8,568 bases of DNA, taken from contig CAKQBM010000079.1 of NCBI GenBank assembly GCA_934216185.1, positions 1 through 8,568 on the forward strand. Direction: 5' to 3'. The notes under the pieces are model-generated. The model did not search any database. It had not been told where the DNA came from and saw only the letters and a program-made list of their open reading frames with translations. Below are positions 1-8,191 of this stretch, in pieces. How positions within the stretch are numbered: the stretch's first letter is position 1; every line of letters starts with the position of its first letter. The stretch is from an uncultured Streptococcus sp. Its GTDB lineage: Bacteria > Bacillota > Bacilli > Lactobacillales > Streptococcaceae. The position numbers were made by a program, and so were the translations under genes.

Positions 1-150
1 CTAACGGTATGGAGTTTCTTTCGTCGTTCTATGAAGACAGGTTGGCTCCAGGTCAATGGCAAATGGTACTATGCTTACAGTTCAGGTACTTTGGCAGTGA
101 ATACGACTGTAGATGGTTATTCTGTCAACTATAATGGCGAATGGGTTTAA
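1..150 (+). CDS. Choline-binding surface protein, C-terminal end (5' truncated by window)
   Basis: The frame beginning at base 1 is open for 49 codons and stops with TAA at 148-150. It reads SMKTGWLQVNGKWYYAYSSG and then ALAVNTTVDGY-like residues up to a terminal NGEWV. The first part is a choline-binding repeat (GW, aromatic pair, G). The last part is the tail found at the end of many pneumococcal choline-binding proteins, which attach non-covalently to phosphocholine on teichoic acids outside the cell. The functional N-terminal part lies outside the window, so the protein cannot be named. In S. pneumoniae a choline-binding protein gene also lies just before mvk (named cbpF or cbpJ depending on strain), so this is probably its counterpart. 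The first dozen codons (LTVWSFFRRSMKTGW) are an irregular, shortened repeat; see findings. Confidence 0.88.
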   Translation, partial: LTVWSFFRRSMKTGWLQVNGKWYYAYSSGTLAVNTTVDGYSVNYNGEWV

Positions 151-159
151 TAATGAAAG

Positions 160-191
160 AAGCGATTGTGAAGGAAACAATCGCTTTTTTT
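160..191 (+). terminator. Intrinsic terminator of the left choline-binding protein gene
   Basis: A perfect 10-bp stem pairs AAGCGATTGT (160-169) with ACAATCGCTT (177-186) around a 7-nt loop, followed by a T run ending at 191. It begins 9 nt after the stop codon and separates the choline-binding protein gene from the mevalonate operon. Confidence 0.93.
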
Positions 192-198
192 GTGAAAA

Positions 199-209
199 TA
201 TAATAAAAT
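199..209 (+). promoter_or_regulatory. Probable promoter -10 of the mevalonate operon
   Basis: A perfect TATAAT lies at 199-204, overlapping a second candidate TAAAAT at 204-209, 8 nt after the terminator T run. No good -35 is visible at the right distance, because that region falls inside the terminator stem. There is no TG extension either. The text around it (TTGTGA...TAAAATAG..AGG) resembles the promoter in front of the LiaF gene at 4123-4139. This is the only good candidate between the terminator and mvk. Confidence 0.6.
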
Positions 210-275
210 AGATAGGAGAGAATAAATACTTGTATGAAAAAATGAGACGGCTTTTTCGTCTAGCAAAAGGAAAAC

Positions 276-1154
276 ATGACAAAAAAAGTTGGTGTCGGTC
301 AGGCACATAGTAAGATTATTTTAATAGGGGAGCATGCAGTCGTTTACGGTTATCCTGCCATTTCCCTGCCTCTTTTGGAGGTGGAGGTGACTTGTAAGGT
401 AGTTCCTGCAGCGACTCCTTGGCGTCTCTATGAGGAGGATACCTTGTCCATGGCAGTTTATGCTTCGCTGGAGTATTTGGATATCAAAGAAGCCTGCGTT
501 CGCTGTGAGATTGACTCGGCTATCCCTGAGAAGCGGGGAATGGGTTCGTCAGCCGCTATCAGCATAGCGGCCATTCGTGCGGTCTTTGACTACTATGAGG
601 CTGATCTGCCTCATGATGTACTAGAAATCTTGGTCAATCGGGCGGAGATGATTGCCCATATGAATCCAAGTGGTTTGGATGCCAAGACCTGTCTCAGTGA
701 CCAACCTATTCGCTTTATCAAGAACGTAGGATTTACAGAGCTTGAGATGGATTTATCCGCCTATTTGGTGATTGCAGATACAGGCGTTTATGGCCATACT
801 CGTGAAGCTATCCAAGTGGTTCAAAGTAAGGGCAAGGATGCCCTACCGTTTTTGCATGCCTTGGGAGAATTGACCCAGCAGGCAGAGGATGCGATTTCAC
901 GAAAAGATGCTGAAGGGCTGGGACAAATCCTTAGTCAAGCGCATTTACATTTAAGAGAAATTGGTGTCAGTAGCCCTGAGGCAGACTCTTTGGTTGAAAC
1001 GGCTCTTAGTTATGGTGCTCTGGGTGCCAAGATGAGCGGTGGTGGGCTTGGAGGCTGTATCATAGCCTTGGCAGACAATTTGACAGACGCACAAGAACTA
1101 GCAGAAAGATTAGAAGAGAAAGGAGCTGTTCAGACATGGATCGAGAGCCTGTAA
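276..1154 (+). CDS. mvk: Mevalonate kinase
   Basis: This cytoplasmic GHMP-family kinase phosphorylates mevalonate to 5-phosphomevalonate with ATP, the first phosphorylation of the mevalonate route to isopentenyl diphosphate. Its 292 residues match the pneumococcal enzyme in length. Visible motifs are the N-terminal HSKIILIGEHAVVYG (11-25, with K13 and E19), the ATP-binding loop EKRGMGSSAA (85-94), the NPSGLD segment with the likely catalytic Asp135, and the glycine-rich C-terminal motif KMSGGGLGGC (252-261). The ATG at 276 follows AAGGA (267-271) at a short spacing of 4 nt. It is the first gene of a four-gene overlapping operon, and its 3' end overlaps mvaD by 19 nt. In S. pneumoniae this enzyme is known to be feedback-inhibited by diphosphomevalonate, the substrate of the next-but-one enzyme. 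The close family match suggests the same here, though the sequence cannot prove it. An alternative gene name is mvaK1. Confidence 0.97.
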   Translation: MTKKVGVGQAHSKIILIGEHAVVYGYPAISLPLLEVEVTCKVVPAATPWRLYEEDTLSMAVYASLEYLDIKEACVRCEIDSAIPEKRGMGSSAAISIAAIRAVFDYYEADLPHDVLEILVNRAEMIAHMNPSGLDAKTCLSDQPIRFIKNVGFTELEMDLSAYLVIADTGVYGHTREAIQVVQSKGKDALPFLHALGELTQQAEDAISRKDAEGLGQILSQAHLHLREIGVSSPEADSLVETALSYGALGAKMSGGGLGGCIIALADNLTDAQELAERLEEKGAVQTWIESL

Positions 1155-2075
1155 CAGTACGTTCTTACGCAAATATTGCTATTATCAAATATTGGGGAAA
1201 GAAAAAAGAAAAAGAGATGGTGCCTGCTACTAGCAGCATTTCTCTGACTCTGGAAAACATGTACACAGAGACGACCTTGTCGCCTCTACCGATGGATGCT
1301 ACGGCTGATGCCTTTTATATCAATGGTCAGCTACAAAATGAGGCTGAGCATGCCAAGATGAGTAAGATTATTGACCGCTACCGTCCAGATGGTGAGGGCT
1401 TTGTTCGTATTGACACTCAAAACAATATGCCTACCGCAGCGGGCTTGTCCTCAAGTTCTAGCGGTTTGTCCGCCTTGGTCAAGGCTTGTAATGATTATTT
1501 CAAGCTTGGTTTGGATAGAAGTCAGTTGGCACAGGAGGCTAAGTTTGCCTCAGGGTCGTCCTCTCGGAGTTTTTATGGACCACTAGGTGCCTGGGATAAG
1601 GATAGTGGAGAGATTTACCCTGTAGAGACAGACCTGAAACTAGCTATGATTATGTTGGTGCTAGAGGACAAGAAAAAACCAATTTCTAGCCGTGATGGGA
1701 TGAAACTCTGTGTGGAAACTTCGACGACTTTTGAAGACTGGGTTCGTCAGTCTGAGAAAGACTATCAGGATATGCTGGTTTATCTCAAGGAAAATGACTT
1801 TGCCAAGGTTGGGGAATTGACTGAGAAAAATGCTCTTGCTATGCACGCTACGACAAAAACAGCCTCACCAGCTTTTTCTTATCTGACGGATGCATCTTAT
1901 GAAGCCATGGACTTTGTTCGTCAACTTCGCGAGCAAGGAGAGGCCTGCTACTTTACTATGGATGCTGGTCCCAATGTCAAGGTCCTCTGTCAGGAGAAAG
2001 ACTTGGAGCATTTATCAGAAATCTTTGGTCAACGTTATCGCTTGATTGTGTCAAAAACAAAGGATTTGAGCCAAG

Positions 2076-2089
<14 letters not shown>
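1136..2089 (+). CDS. mvaD: Diphosphomevalonate decarboxylase
   Basis: This enzyme carries out the ATP-dependent decarboxylation of 5-diphosphomevalonate to isopentenyl diphosphate in the cytoplasm. The 317-residue protein has the family signatures: YANIAIIKYWGK (11-22), the phosphate-binding loop PTAAGLSSSSSG (99-110), SGSSSRSFYG (139-148, with the conserved Arg144), and MDAGPNV (275-281), where Asp276 is the expected catalytic base. The ATG at 1136 is preceded by AAAGGAG (1119-1125) at a spacing of 10 nt, inside the end of mvk. The 19-nt overlap points to translational coupling. The order in the operon is not the order of the reactions: the decarboxylase gene comes before the phosphomevalonate kinase gene. 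The protein ends in DDCC, a slightly unusual tail that results from overlap with the next gene's start. Confidence is high because all family motifs are intact. Confidence 0.97.
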
Positions 2090-4091
<2,002 letters not shown>

Positions 4092-4124
4092 CCATCTTCA
4101 GACCGAGGTGACTTTTTCCAATTG

Positions 4125-4133
4125 TGATAAAAT
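4125..4133 (+). promoter_or_regulatory. Extended -10 promoter of the liaFSR cluster
   Basis: TGA-TAAAAT (4125-4133) is an extended -10 element 20 nt before the LiaF start codon. No good -35 is visible at a 17-nt spacer (GAGGTG at 4105-4110), which is tolerable for an extended -10 promoter or one helped by an activator. An ACC-GA-GGT dyad (4102-4109) covers the -35 position. Confidence 0.62.
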
Positions 4134-4153
4134 AGAAGGGAGAGGATGAACCT

Positions 4154-4852
4154 ATGAGAAAATTTAAAATCTTTTTATTTATCGAAGCCTGTCTTTTGAC
4201 GGGAGCTCTGATTTTGATGGTTTCAGAGCATTTTTCGCGTTTTCTGCTGATTCTATTCCTCTTTTTGCTTTTGATTCGCTATTACACTGGTAAAGAGGGC
4301 AATAACCTTCTCTTAGTAGTGGCAACCATTCTCTTCTTTTTCATCGCCATGCTCAATCCTTTTGTGATTCTAGCTATTTTTGTTGCGGTCATCTATAGCC
4401 TCTTTCTTCTTTATCCGATGATGAACCAGGAAAAGGAGCAGACCAATTTGATTTTTGAAGAGGTGGTAACGGTTAAGAAGGAGAAAAATCGTTGGTTTGG
4501 AAATCTCCATCATTTTTCAAGCTACCAGACTTGCAAGTTTGATGATATCAATCTCTTTCGTCTCATGGGGAAGGACACTATTCATCTGGAGAGGGTCATC
4601 CTAACCAATCATGACAATGTCATTATCCTCAGAAAGATGATAGGCACGACCAAAATCATCGTACCTGTAGATGTGGAAGTCAGTCTCAGCGTTAATTGTC
4701 TCTATGGTGATTTGACTTTCTTCAACCAGCCCAAGCGAGCCCTCCGCAATGAACACTATCATCAGGAAACAAGAGACTATCTCAAGAGTAACAAGAGCGT
4801 CAAGATTCTCTTGACCACTATGATTGGCGATGTTGAGGTAGTTAGAGGATGA
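4154..4852 (+). CDS. liaF: LiaF-like membrane regulator of the envelope-stress two-component system
   Basis: This is a predicted integral membrane protein of 232 residues. The N-terminal half has about four hydrophobic helices (roughly 5-23, 28-42, 50-67 and 69-87). The C-terminal half (about 105-232) is soluble and beta-rich, with the repeating valine/isoleucine pattern of the LiaF C-terminal domain (for example GTTKIIVPVDVEVSLSV at 164-180, and the terminal IGDVEVVRG). In the Firmicute Lia/Vra family, LiaF holds the kinase LiaS inactive until the cell wall is disturbed. The ATG at 4154 has GAGAGG at 4140-4145, 8 nt upstream. The gene ends in an ATGA overlap with the kinase gene, which is typical of stoichiometric co-expression. 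The assignment rests on domain architecture and on position directly before a matching kinase and regulator. VraT/YvqF is the staphylococcal name. Confidence 0.9.
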   Translation: MRKFKIFLFIEACLLTGALILMVSEHFSRFLLILFLFLLLIRYYTGKEGNNLLLVVATILFFFIAMLNPFVILAIFVAVIYSLFLLYPMMNQEKEQTNLIFEEVVTVKKEKNRWFGNLHHFSSYQTCKFDDINLFRLMGKDTIHLERVILTNHDNVIILRKMIGTTKIIVPVDVEVSLSVNCLYGDLTFFNQPKRALRNEHYHQETRDYLKSNKSVKILLTTMIGDVEVVRG

Positions 4853-5847
4853 AAAAACAAGCTTATGTAATCATTGCTCTCACCTCCTTATTATTTGTCT
4901 TGTTTTTCTCCCACAGCTTGCTGGAAATCCTTGATTTTGACTGGACTATTTTCTTGCATGATGTCGAAAAAACAGAAAAATTTGTCTTTTTGTTGTTGGT
5001 GTTCAGCATGTCCATGACCTGTCTCTTAGCCCTATTTTGGCGAGGTATTGAAGAGCTTTCTCTAAGAAAAATGCAGGCTAATCTCAAGCGTTTGTTGGCA
5101 GGGCAAGAAGTGGTTCAGGTTGCAGATCCAGATTTGGATGCCAGTTTCAAGTCCTTGTCAGGCAAACTTAACCTTTTGACAGAAACACTTCAAAAGGCTG
5201 AAAATCACAGTCTTGCCCAGGAAGAGGAAATCATTGAGAAAGAACGAAAGCGGATTGCTCGGGATTTGCACGATACGGTCAGTCAGGAGTTGTTTGCGGC
5301 CCACATGATTTTATCGGGTATCAGTCAACAGGCTTTGAAATTGGATAGAGAAAAGATGCAGACCCAGTTGCAGAGTGTCACAGCCATTCTTGAAACAGCC
5401 CAGAAGGACTTGAGAGTCTTGCTTTTGCATTTGCGACCAGTTGAGCTGGAGCAGAAGAGTCTGGTTGAGGGAATCCAAATCCTCTTAAAAGAGCTTGAGG
5501 ACAAGAGTGATCTCAAGGTTAGTCTCAAGCAAAATGTGATGAAATTACCTAAGAAAATCGAGGAGCATATCTTCCGCATTTTGCAGGAGTTGATTAGCAA
5601 TACCCTTCGTCATGCCCAGGCATCTTGTCTGGATGTTTATCTCTATCAGACAGATGTTGAATTGCAGCTGAAGGTGGTGGACAATGGGATTGGTTTCCAG
5701 TTGGGGAGTTTAGACGACTTGAGTTATGGACTGCGAAACATAAAGGAGCGGGTCGAAGATATGGCAGGGACGGTTCGGTTATTGACAGCTCCCAAGCAAG
5801 GATTAGCAGTTGATATCCGTATTCCCTTGTTAGATAAGGAATCATAA
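4849..5847 (+). CDS. liaS: Sensor histidine kinase LiaS/VraS (NarL-type, HK03-like)
   Basis: This is a membrane histidine kinase of 332 residues that is expected to phosphorylate the regulator encoded next to it. Two membrane segments (about 5-25 and 45-64) frame a short extracellular loop of about 20 residues, so it is an intramembrane-sensing type without a ligand domain. A charged linker (65-130) leads to the HisKA_3 region ERKRIARDLHDTVSQ (132-146). His141 is the likely phosphorylation site and D142-x3-Q146 the phosphatase motif. The ATPase domain shows an N box QELISNTLRHA (246-256), G1 DNGIGF (278-283) and G2 YGLRNIKER (293-301). The start overlaps the liaF stop as ATGA. The pneumococcal counterpart, HK03, is known to respond to cell-wall damage. 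All catalytic motifs look intact. Confidence 0.95.
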   Translation: MKKQAYVIIALTSLLFVLFFSHSLLEILDFDWTIFLHDVEKTEKFVFLLLVFSMSMTCLLALFWRGIEELSLRKMQANLKRLLAGQEVVQVADPDLDASFKSLSGKLNLLTETLQKAENHSLAQEEEIIEKERKRIARDLHDTVSQELFAAHMILSGISQQALKLDREKMQTQLQSVTAILETAQKDLRVLLLHLRPVELEQKSLVEGIQILLKELEDKSDLKVSLKQNVMKLPKKIEEHIFRILQELISNTLRHAQASCLDVYLYQTDVELQLKVVDNGIGFQLGSLDDLSYGLRNIKERVEDMAGTVRLLTAPKQGLAVDIRIPLLDKES

Positions 5848-5857
5848 AGGAGTAAAG

Positions 5858-6490
5858 ATGAAAATTTTACTAGTAGATGACCATGAAATGGTCCGATTGG
5901 GCTTGAAAAGCTACTTTGACCTCCAAGACGATGTAGAAGTTGTGGGGGAGGCGGCAAACGGGTCTCAAGGCATTGACTTGGCCTTGGAATTACGTCCAGA
6001 TGTCATTGTCATGGATATCGTCATGCCTGAGATGAATGGGATTGACGCGACCTTAGCTATCCTCAAGGAATGGCCTGAAGCTAAGATTTTGATTGTGACC
6101 TCTTACTTGGATAATGAAAAAATCATGCCCGTCTTAGATGCAGGTGCTCGTGGCTATATGCTCAAGACTTCTAGTGCAGATGAATTGCTCCATGCTGTCC
6201 GTAAGGTGGCTGCTGGGGAGTTAGCCATTGAGCAAGAGGTCAGTAAGAAGGTCGAATACCACCGCAATCATATGGAGCTTCATGAGGAGCTGACTGCGCG
6301 TGAGCGAGATGTGCTTCAGCTGATAGCCAAGGGATATGAAAATCAGCGCATCGCTGATGAACTCTTTATCTCTCTCAAGACGGTCAAGACCCACGTGTCC
6401 AACATCCTTGCCAAACTTGAGGTTAGCGATCGCACCCAAGCGGCGGTCTATGCCTTTCAGCACCACTTGGTGGGGCATGAGGAGTTTTAG
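5858..6490 (+). CDS. liaR: Response regulator LiaR/VraR (NarL/FixJ family, RR03-like)
   Basis: This 210-residue transcription factor is the partner of the preceding kinase. The receiver domain (1-120) has the acidic pair D7/D8, phosphoacceptor Asp53 (VMDIVMPEMNG, 51-61), switch Thr81 and Lys103. The C-terminal LuxR-type helix-turn-helix runs from about 144 to 203 (LTARERDVLQLIAKGY, then the recognition helix around LKTVKTHVSNILAKL). The ATG at 5858 follows AAGGAG (5847-5852), which starts on the last base of the liaS stop codon, 10 nt after that gene ends. When phosphorylated, such proteins dimerise and activate envelope-stress genes, often including their own operon. No clear hairpin terminator follows, so the transcript may run into the intergenic region. 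Confidence 0.95.
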   Translation: MKILLVDDHEMVRLGLKSYFDLQDDVEVVGEAANGSQGIDLALELRPDVIVMDIVMPEMNGIDATLAILKEWPEAKILIVTSYLDNEKIMPVLDAGARGYMLKTSSADELLHAVRKVAAGELAIEQEVSKKVEYHRNHMELHEELTARERDVLQLIAKGYENQRIADELFISLKTVKTHVSNILAKLEVSDRTQAAVYAFQHHLVGHEEF

Positions 6491-6599
6491 TAGTTATATA
6501 AAATAATGTTGGAGAAATGACTTAATTTAGCATCAAAGAAGCGAGTAAGTAGTTCTAGTACGGTAAAATAATTTTTTCACAATGTTTTTATGTTATTTG

Positions 6600-6628
6600 T
6601 TGACATTCATTTTATAGGGGAGTAGAAT
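6600..6628 (+). promoter_or_regulatory. Strong sigma-A promoter for the choline-binding protein gene
   Basis: A perfect TTGACA (6600-6605), a 17-nt spacer and TAGAAT (6623-6628) make one of the best promoters in the window. Transcription would start near 6635 and leave an untranslated leader of about 150 nt before the ATG at 6785, long enough for leader-based or operator control. Confidence 0.8.
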
Positions 6629-6690
6629 AGAGTTATAAATAGATAAAATAATATAGTGTTTATAAAAATAGTTTCCGAACAAGTTTATTG

Positions 6691-6709
6691 TAAATAAGGT
6701 CTTTATTTA
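6691..6709 (+). repeat. AT-rich palindrome in the leader (possible operator or hairpin)
   Basis: TAAATAA (6691-6697) and TTATTTA (6703-6709) are exact inverted repeats around GGTCT. With no GC pairs it would be a weak RNA hairpin, and no T run follows, so a protein-binding site is the likelier role if it has one. It is followed at 3 nt by the CTCTT-T-AAGAG palindrome (6712-6722). Confidence 0.4.
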
Positions 6710-6784
6710 ATCTCTTTAAGAGCGCTATAACAATATGGTCAAACTAACTATATCTCACAGTTTCAATTCGTGGAGGAAATGGCT

Positions 6785-7969
6785 ATGAAAAAATCTAAAT
6801 TACTTACTCTTGGTTTGCTTGCAGGTGCTGGTCTACTTTTATCTATCAACCAAGCACAGGCTGCAGATACTTGGGTTAAAAATGGTGCTGACTGGAATCT
6901 TTCACAAGATGGCAGTCTAGCTAAGGATAAATGGGTACAAAATGCTGGTTCTTGGTACCACTTCGATAGCGCTGGTAAAATGCAGACAGGTTGGCTCAAA
7001 GACGGCAATACATGGTATTCACTAGCAGATAGTGGCGCTATGCGTACTGGCTGGTATAAGGAAGGAAGCACATGGTACTCATTAGCAGATAGTGGCGCCA
7101 TGCGTACAGGTTGGTACAAAGAAGGGTCTACTTGGTACTATCTTCATTTTAGTGGTTCTATGATGACAGGTTGGGTGTTCATAGATGGTAATTGGTATTA
7201 TTTTGAACAATCAGGTGCAATGGCCTCTGATAGAGTTGTAAATTCTAGTGATGGGACAGGCTATATTCTCAGCAAGGATGGCCATATGTTGACTTTAAAA
7301 AATAGCCCTTATAAAAATGGTGACATTGTTCGTTTAGGCGATGGATATGAATATCTGATTACAGCAAAATTTGACGGAAATAACTTTACTGATGTTATCG
7401 TGGATAAAAACACTTGGTATATCAAACCTGAGTTCAAGAAGTTTTCCGACAAATATGGGGATCAAGTTTCCAATACAATCTTAGCTTTAGTAGATAATAA
7501 AGAAGAAGGACAAGAAATTGATCCTAAAGCTGTTATTCGTAATTTCCAAAATCTACCAGGTCGATATTACTTTGGAGCAGATGGTCGTAGAGTATTACCA
7601 CTTCCAGAGATGACAACTAGATCAGAAATCAAAAAAGTTGGCAATGATCTTTATCTAGAAGACCCAGGTGTACGACTTAGACTTCCATCTACTGACTTCA
7701 CAATCAATAACAATAAATTATACTATTTAGATAATGGACAAGGTAAGCTCAAAACAGGTTATTTTGTATTGATCGATGATGGTATGTCTACAACCCACTA
7801 TCATTTCCTTGTATATGCAGACCAATCTGGTGAGGTTCTTAAGATGAAACGCTTGCCATCAAGATTTATAGATTATCGTGACAAAGAAATCGATGGTTTC
7901 AATGGTCAAAAAATTAAGATTACACAGCCAAATAAGTATGAATATTACAAGGTTCTTGTAGTTAAATAA
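6785..7969 (+). CDS. Secreted choline-binding protein with an unrecognised C-terminal region
   Basis: This 394-residue surface protein is expected to dock on phosphocholine of teichoic acids. A signal peptide (1-26) has a KKSK charged start, a leucine/glycine-rich core and a cleavage site after AQA. Six choline-binding repeats follow with tryptophans spaced exactly 20 residues apart (W30, W50, W70, W90, W110, W130). The first is atypical, and units 3 and 4 are nearly identical. Residues about 150-394 match no domain I can name. They look beta-rich and contain repeat-like pieces with the aromatic positions changed (NKLYYLDNGQGKLKTGYF at 310-327, RYYFGADGRRV at 260-270). The ATG at 6785 is chosen because GGAGGA (6772-6777) sits 7 nt upstream and MKKSK begins a normal signal peptide. 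A GTG at 6770 and an ATG at 6779 overlap or abut that site. The gene has its own promoter and terminator. No LPXTG motif or recognisable catalytic domain is visible. Confidence 0.9.
   Translation: MKKSKLLTLGLLAGAGLLLSINQAQAADTWVKNGADWNLSQDGSLAKDKWVQNAGSWYHFDSAGKMQTGWLKDGNTWYSLADSGAMRTGWYKEGSTWYSLADSGAMRTGWYKEGSTWYYLHFSGSMMTGWVFIDGNWYYFEQSGAMASDRVVNSSDGTGYILSKDGHMLTLKNSPYKNGDIVRLGDGYEYLITAKFDGNNFTDVIVDKNTWYIKPEFKKFSDKYGDQVSNTILALVDNKEEGQEIDPKAVIRNFQNLPGRYYFGADGRRVLPLPEMTTRSEIKKVGNDLYLEDPGVRLRLPSTDFTINNNKLYYLDNGQGKLKTGYFVLIDDGMSTTHYHFLVYADQSGEVLKMKRLPSRFIDYRDKEIDGFNGQKIKITQPNKYEYYKVLVVK
7013..7132 (+). repeat. Tandem 60-bp direct repeat within the choline-binding module
   Basis: Units 7013-7072 and 7073-7132 encode the same 20 residues (WYSLADSGAMRTGWYKEGST). 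They differ only at synonymous sites (for example GGCGCT/GGCGCC, ACTGGC/ACAGGT). The divergence is silent only, so this is a recent or purifying-selected duplication, and slippage could change the repeat number. Confidence 0.9.
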
Positions 7970-7972
7970 TAC

Positions 7973-8017
7973 AAAACGAATCGCCTAATGAGGGATGTGG
8001 GGGCGATTCGTTTTTTT
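7973..8017 (+). terminator. Intrinsic terminator after the choline-binding protein gene
   Basis: A perfect 13-bp stem pairs AAAACGAATCGCC (7973-7985) with GGCGATTCGTTTT (8002-8014) across a purine-rich 16-nt loop, and the T run ends at 8017. The A run on the 5' side would also allow it to act on transcripts from the opposite strand. Confidence 0.94.
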
Positions 8018-8124
8018 ACTGTAATCAGCCATTACTAAACATCTTTTATAAGATTATATTCGAAACCTAAAGAAAACCAAGAAGAAACCGTACCTCCTCC
8101 ATCATTGAAAAGAGCAGTCATTAC

Positions 8125-8154
8125 TTGAAAAAATTCGCTCGTTTATGTTATAAT
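8125..8154 (+). promoter_or_regulatory. Promoter of tig
   Basis: TTGAAA (8125-8130), an 18-nt spacer and a perfect TATAAT (8149-8154) preceded by TG (8146-8147) make a strong extended -10 promoter. Transcription would start near 8161, giving a short leader of about 30 nt. This suits a constitutively expressed chaperone. Confidence 0.88.
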
Positions 8155-8191
8155 AGACTGTATTTAAAAAATTTTAAGGAGAAATGACAGA

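Larger units (their letters stand above)
6491..6784 (+). other. AT-rich intergenic region between liaR and the choline-binding protein gene
   Basis: This is a 294-nt non-coding stretch. No credible gene, RNA gene, BOX element or GC-rich terminator is seen. Its first 110 nt hold only very short open frames. It then carries a strong promoter (6600-6628), which implies a leader of about 150 nt for the next gene. That leader contains an AT palindrome (6691-6709), an 11-bp palindrome CTCTTTAAGAG (6712-6722) and AGCGCT (6721-6726). Confidence 0.8.

Noticed and set aside
6530..6585. Terminator for liaR before the T run near 6572
   Set aside because: No stable GC-containing stem pairs immediately before the T-rich segment.
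6706..6720. CiaR-like direct repeat TTTAAT...TTTAAG in the choline-binding gene leader
   Set aside because: The two half sites are 3 nt apart rather than the 5 nt of known CiaR sites, and the first is imperfect.
6770..6784. Upstream GTG (6770) or ATG (6779) as the start of the choline-binding protein
   Set aside because: Both overlap or abut the GGAGGA ribosome site. The ATG at 6785 has proper spacing and begins a standard signal peptide.
6763..7119. 118-residue open frame on the minus strand opposite the choline-binding repeats
   Set aside because: It is the antisense of the 60-bp repeats, and its internal repetition only mirrors them. It has no ribosome site or promoter.
6953..7200. CRISPR-like or intergenic tandem repeats
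   Set aside because: The 60-bp periodicity is in frame and encodes choline-binding units. There are no unique spacers.
8021..8035. Small hairpin GTAAT-CAGCC-ATTAC
   Set aside because: Only five pairs, mostly AT, with no T run or conserved context; probably chance.
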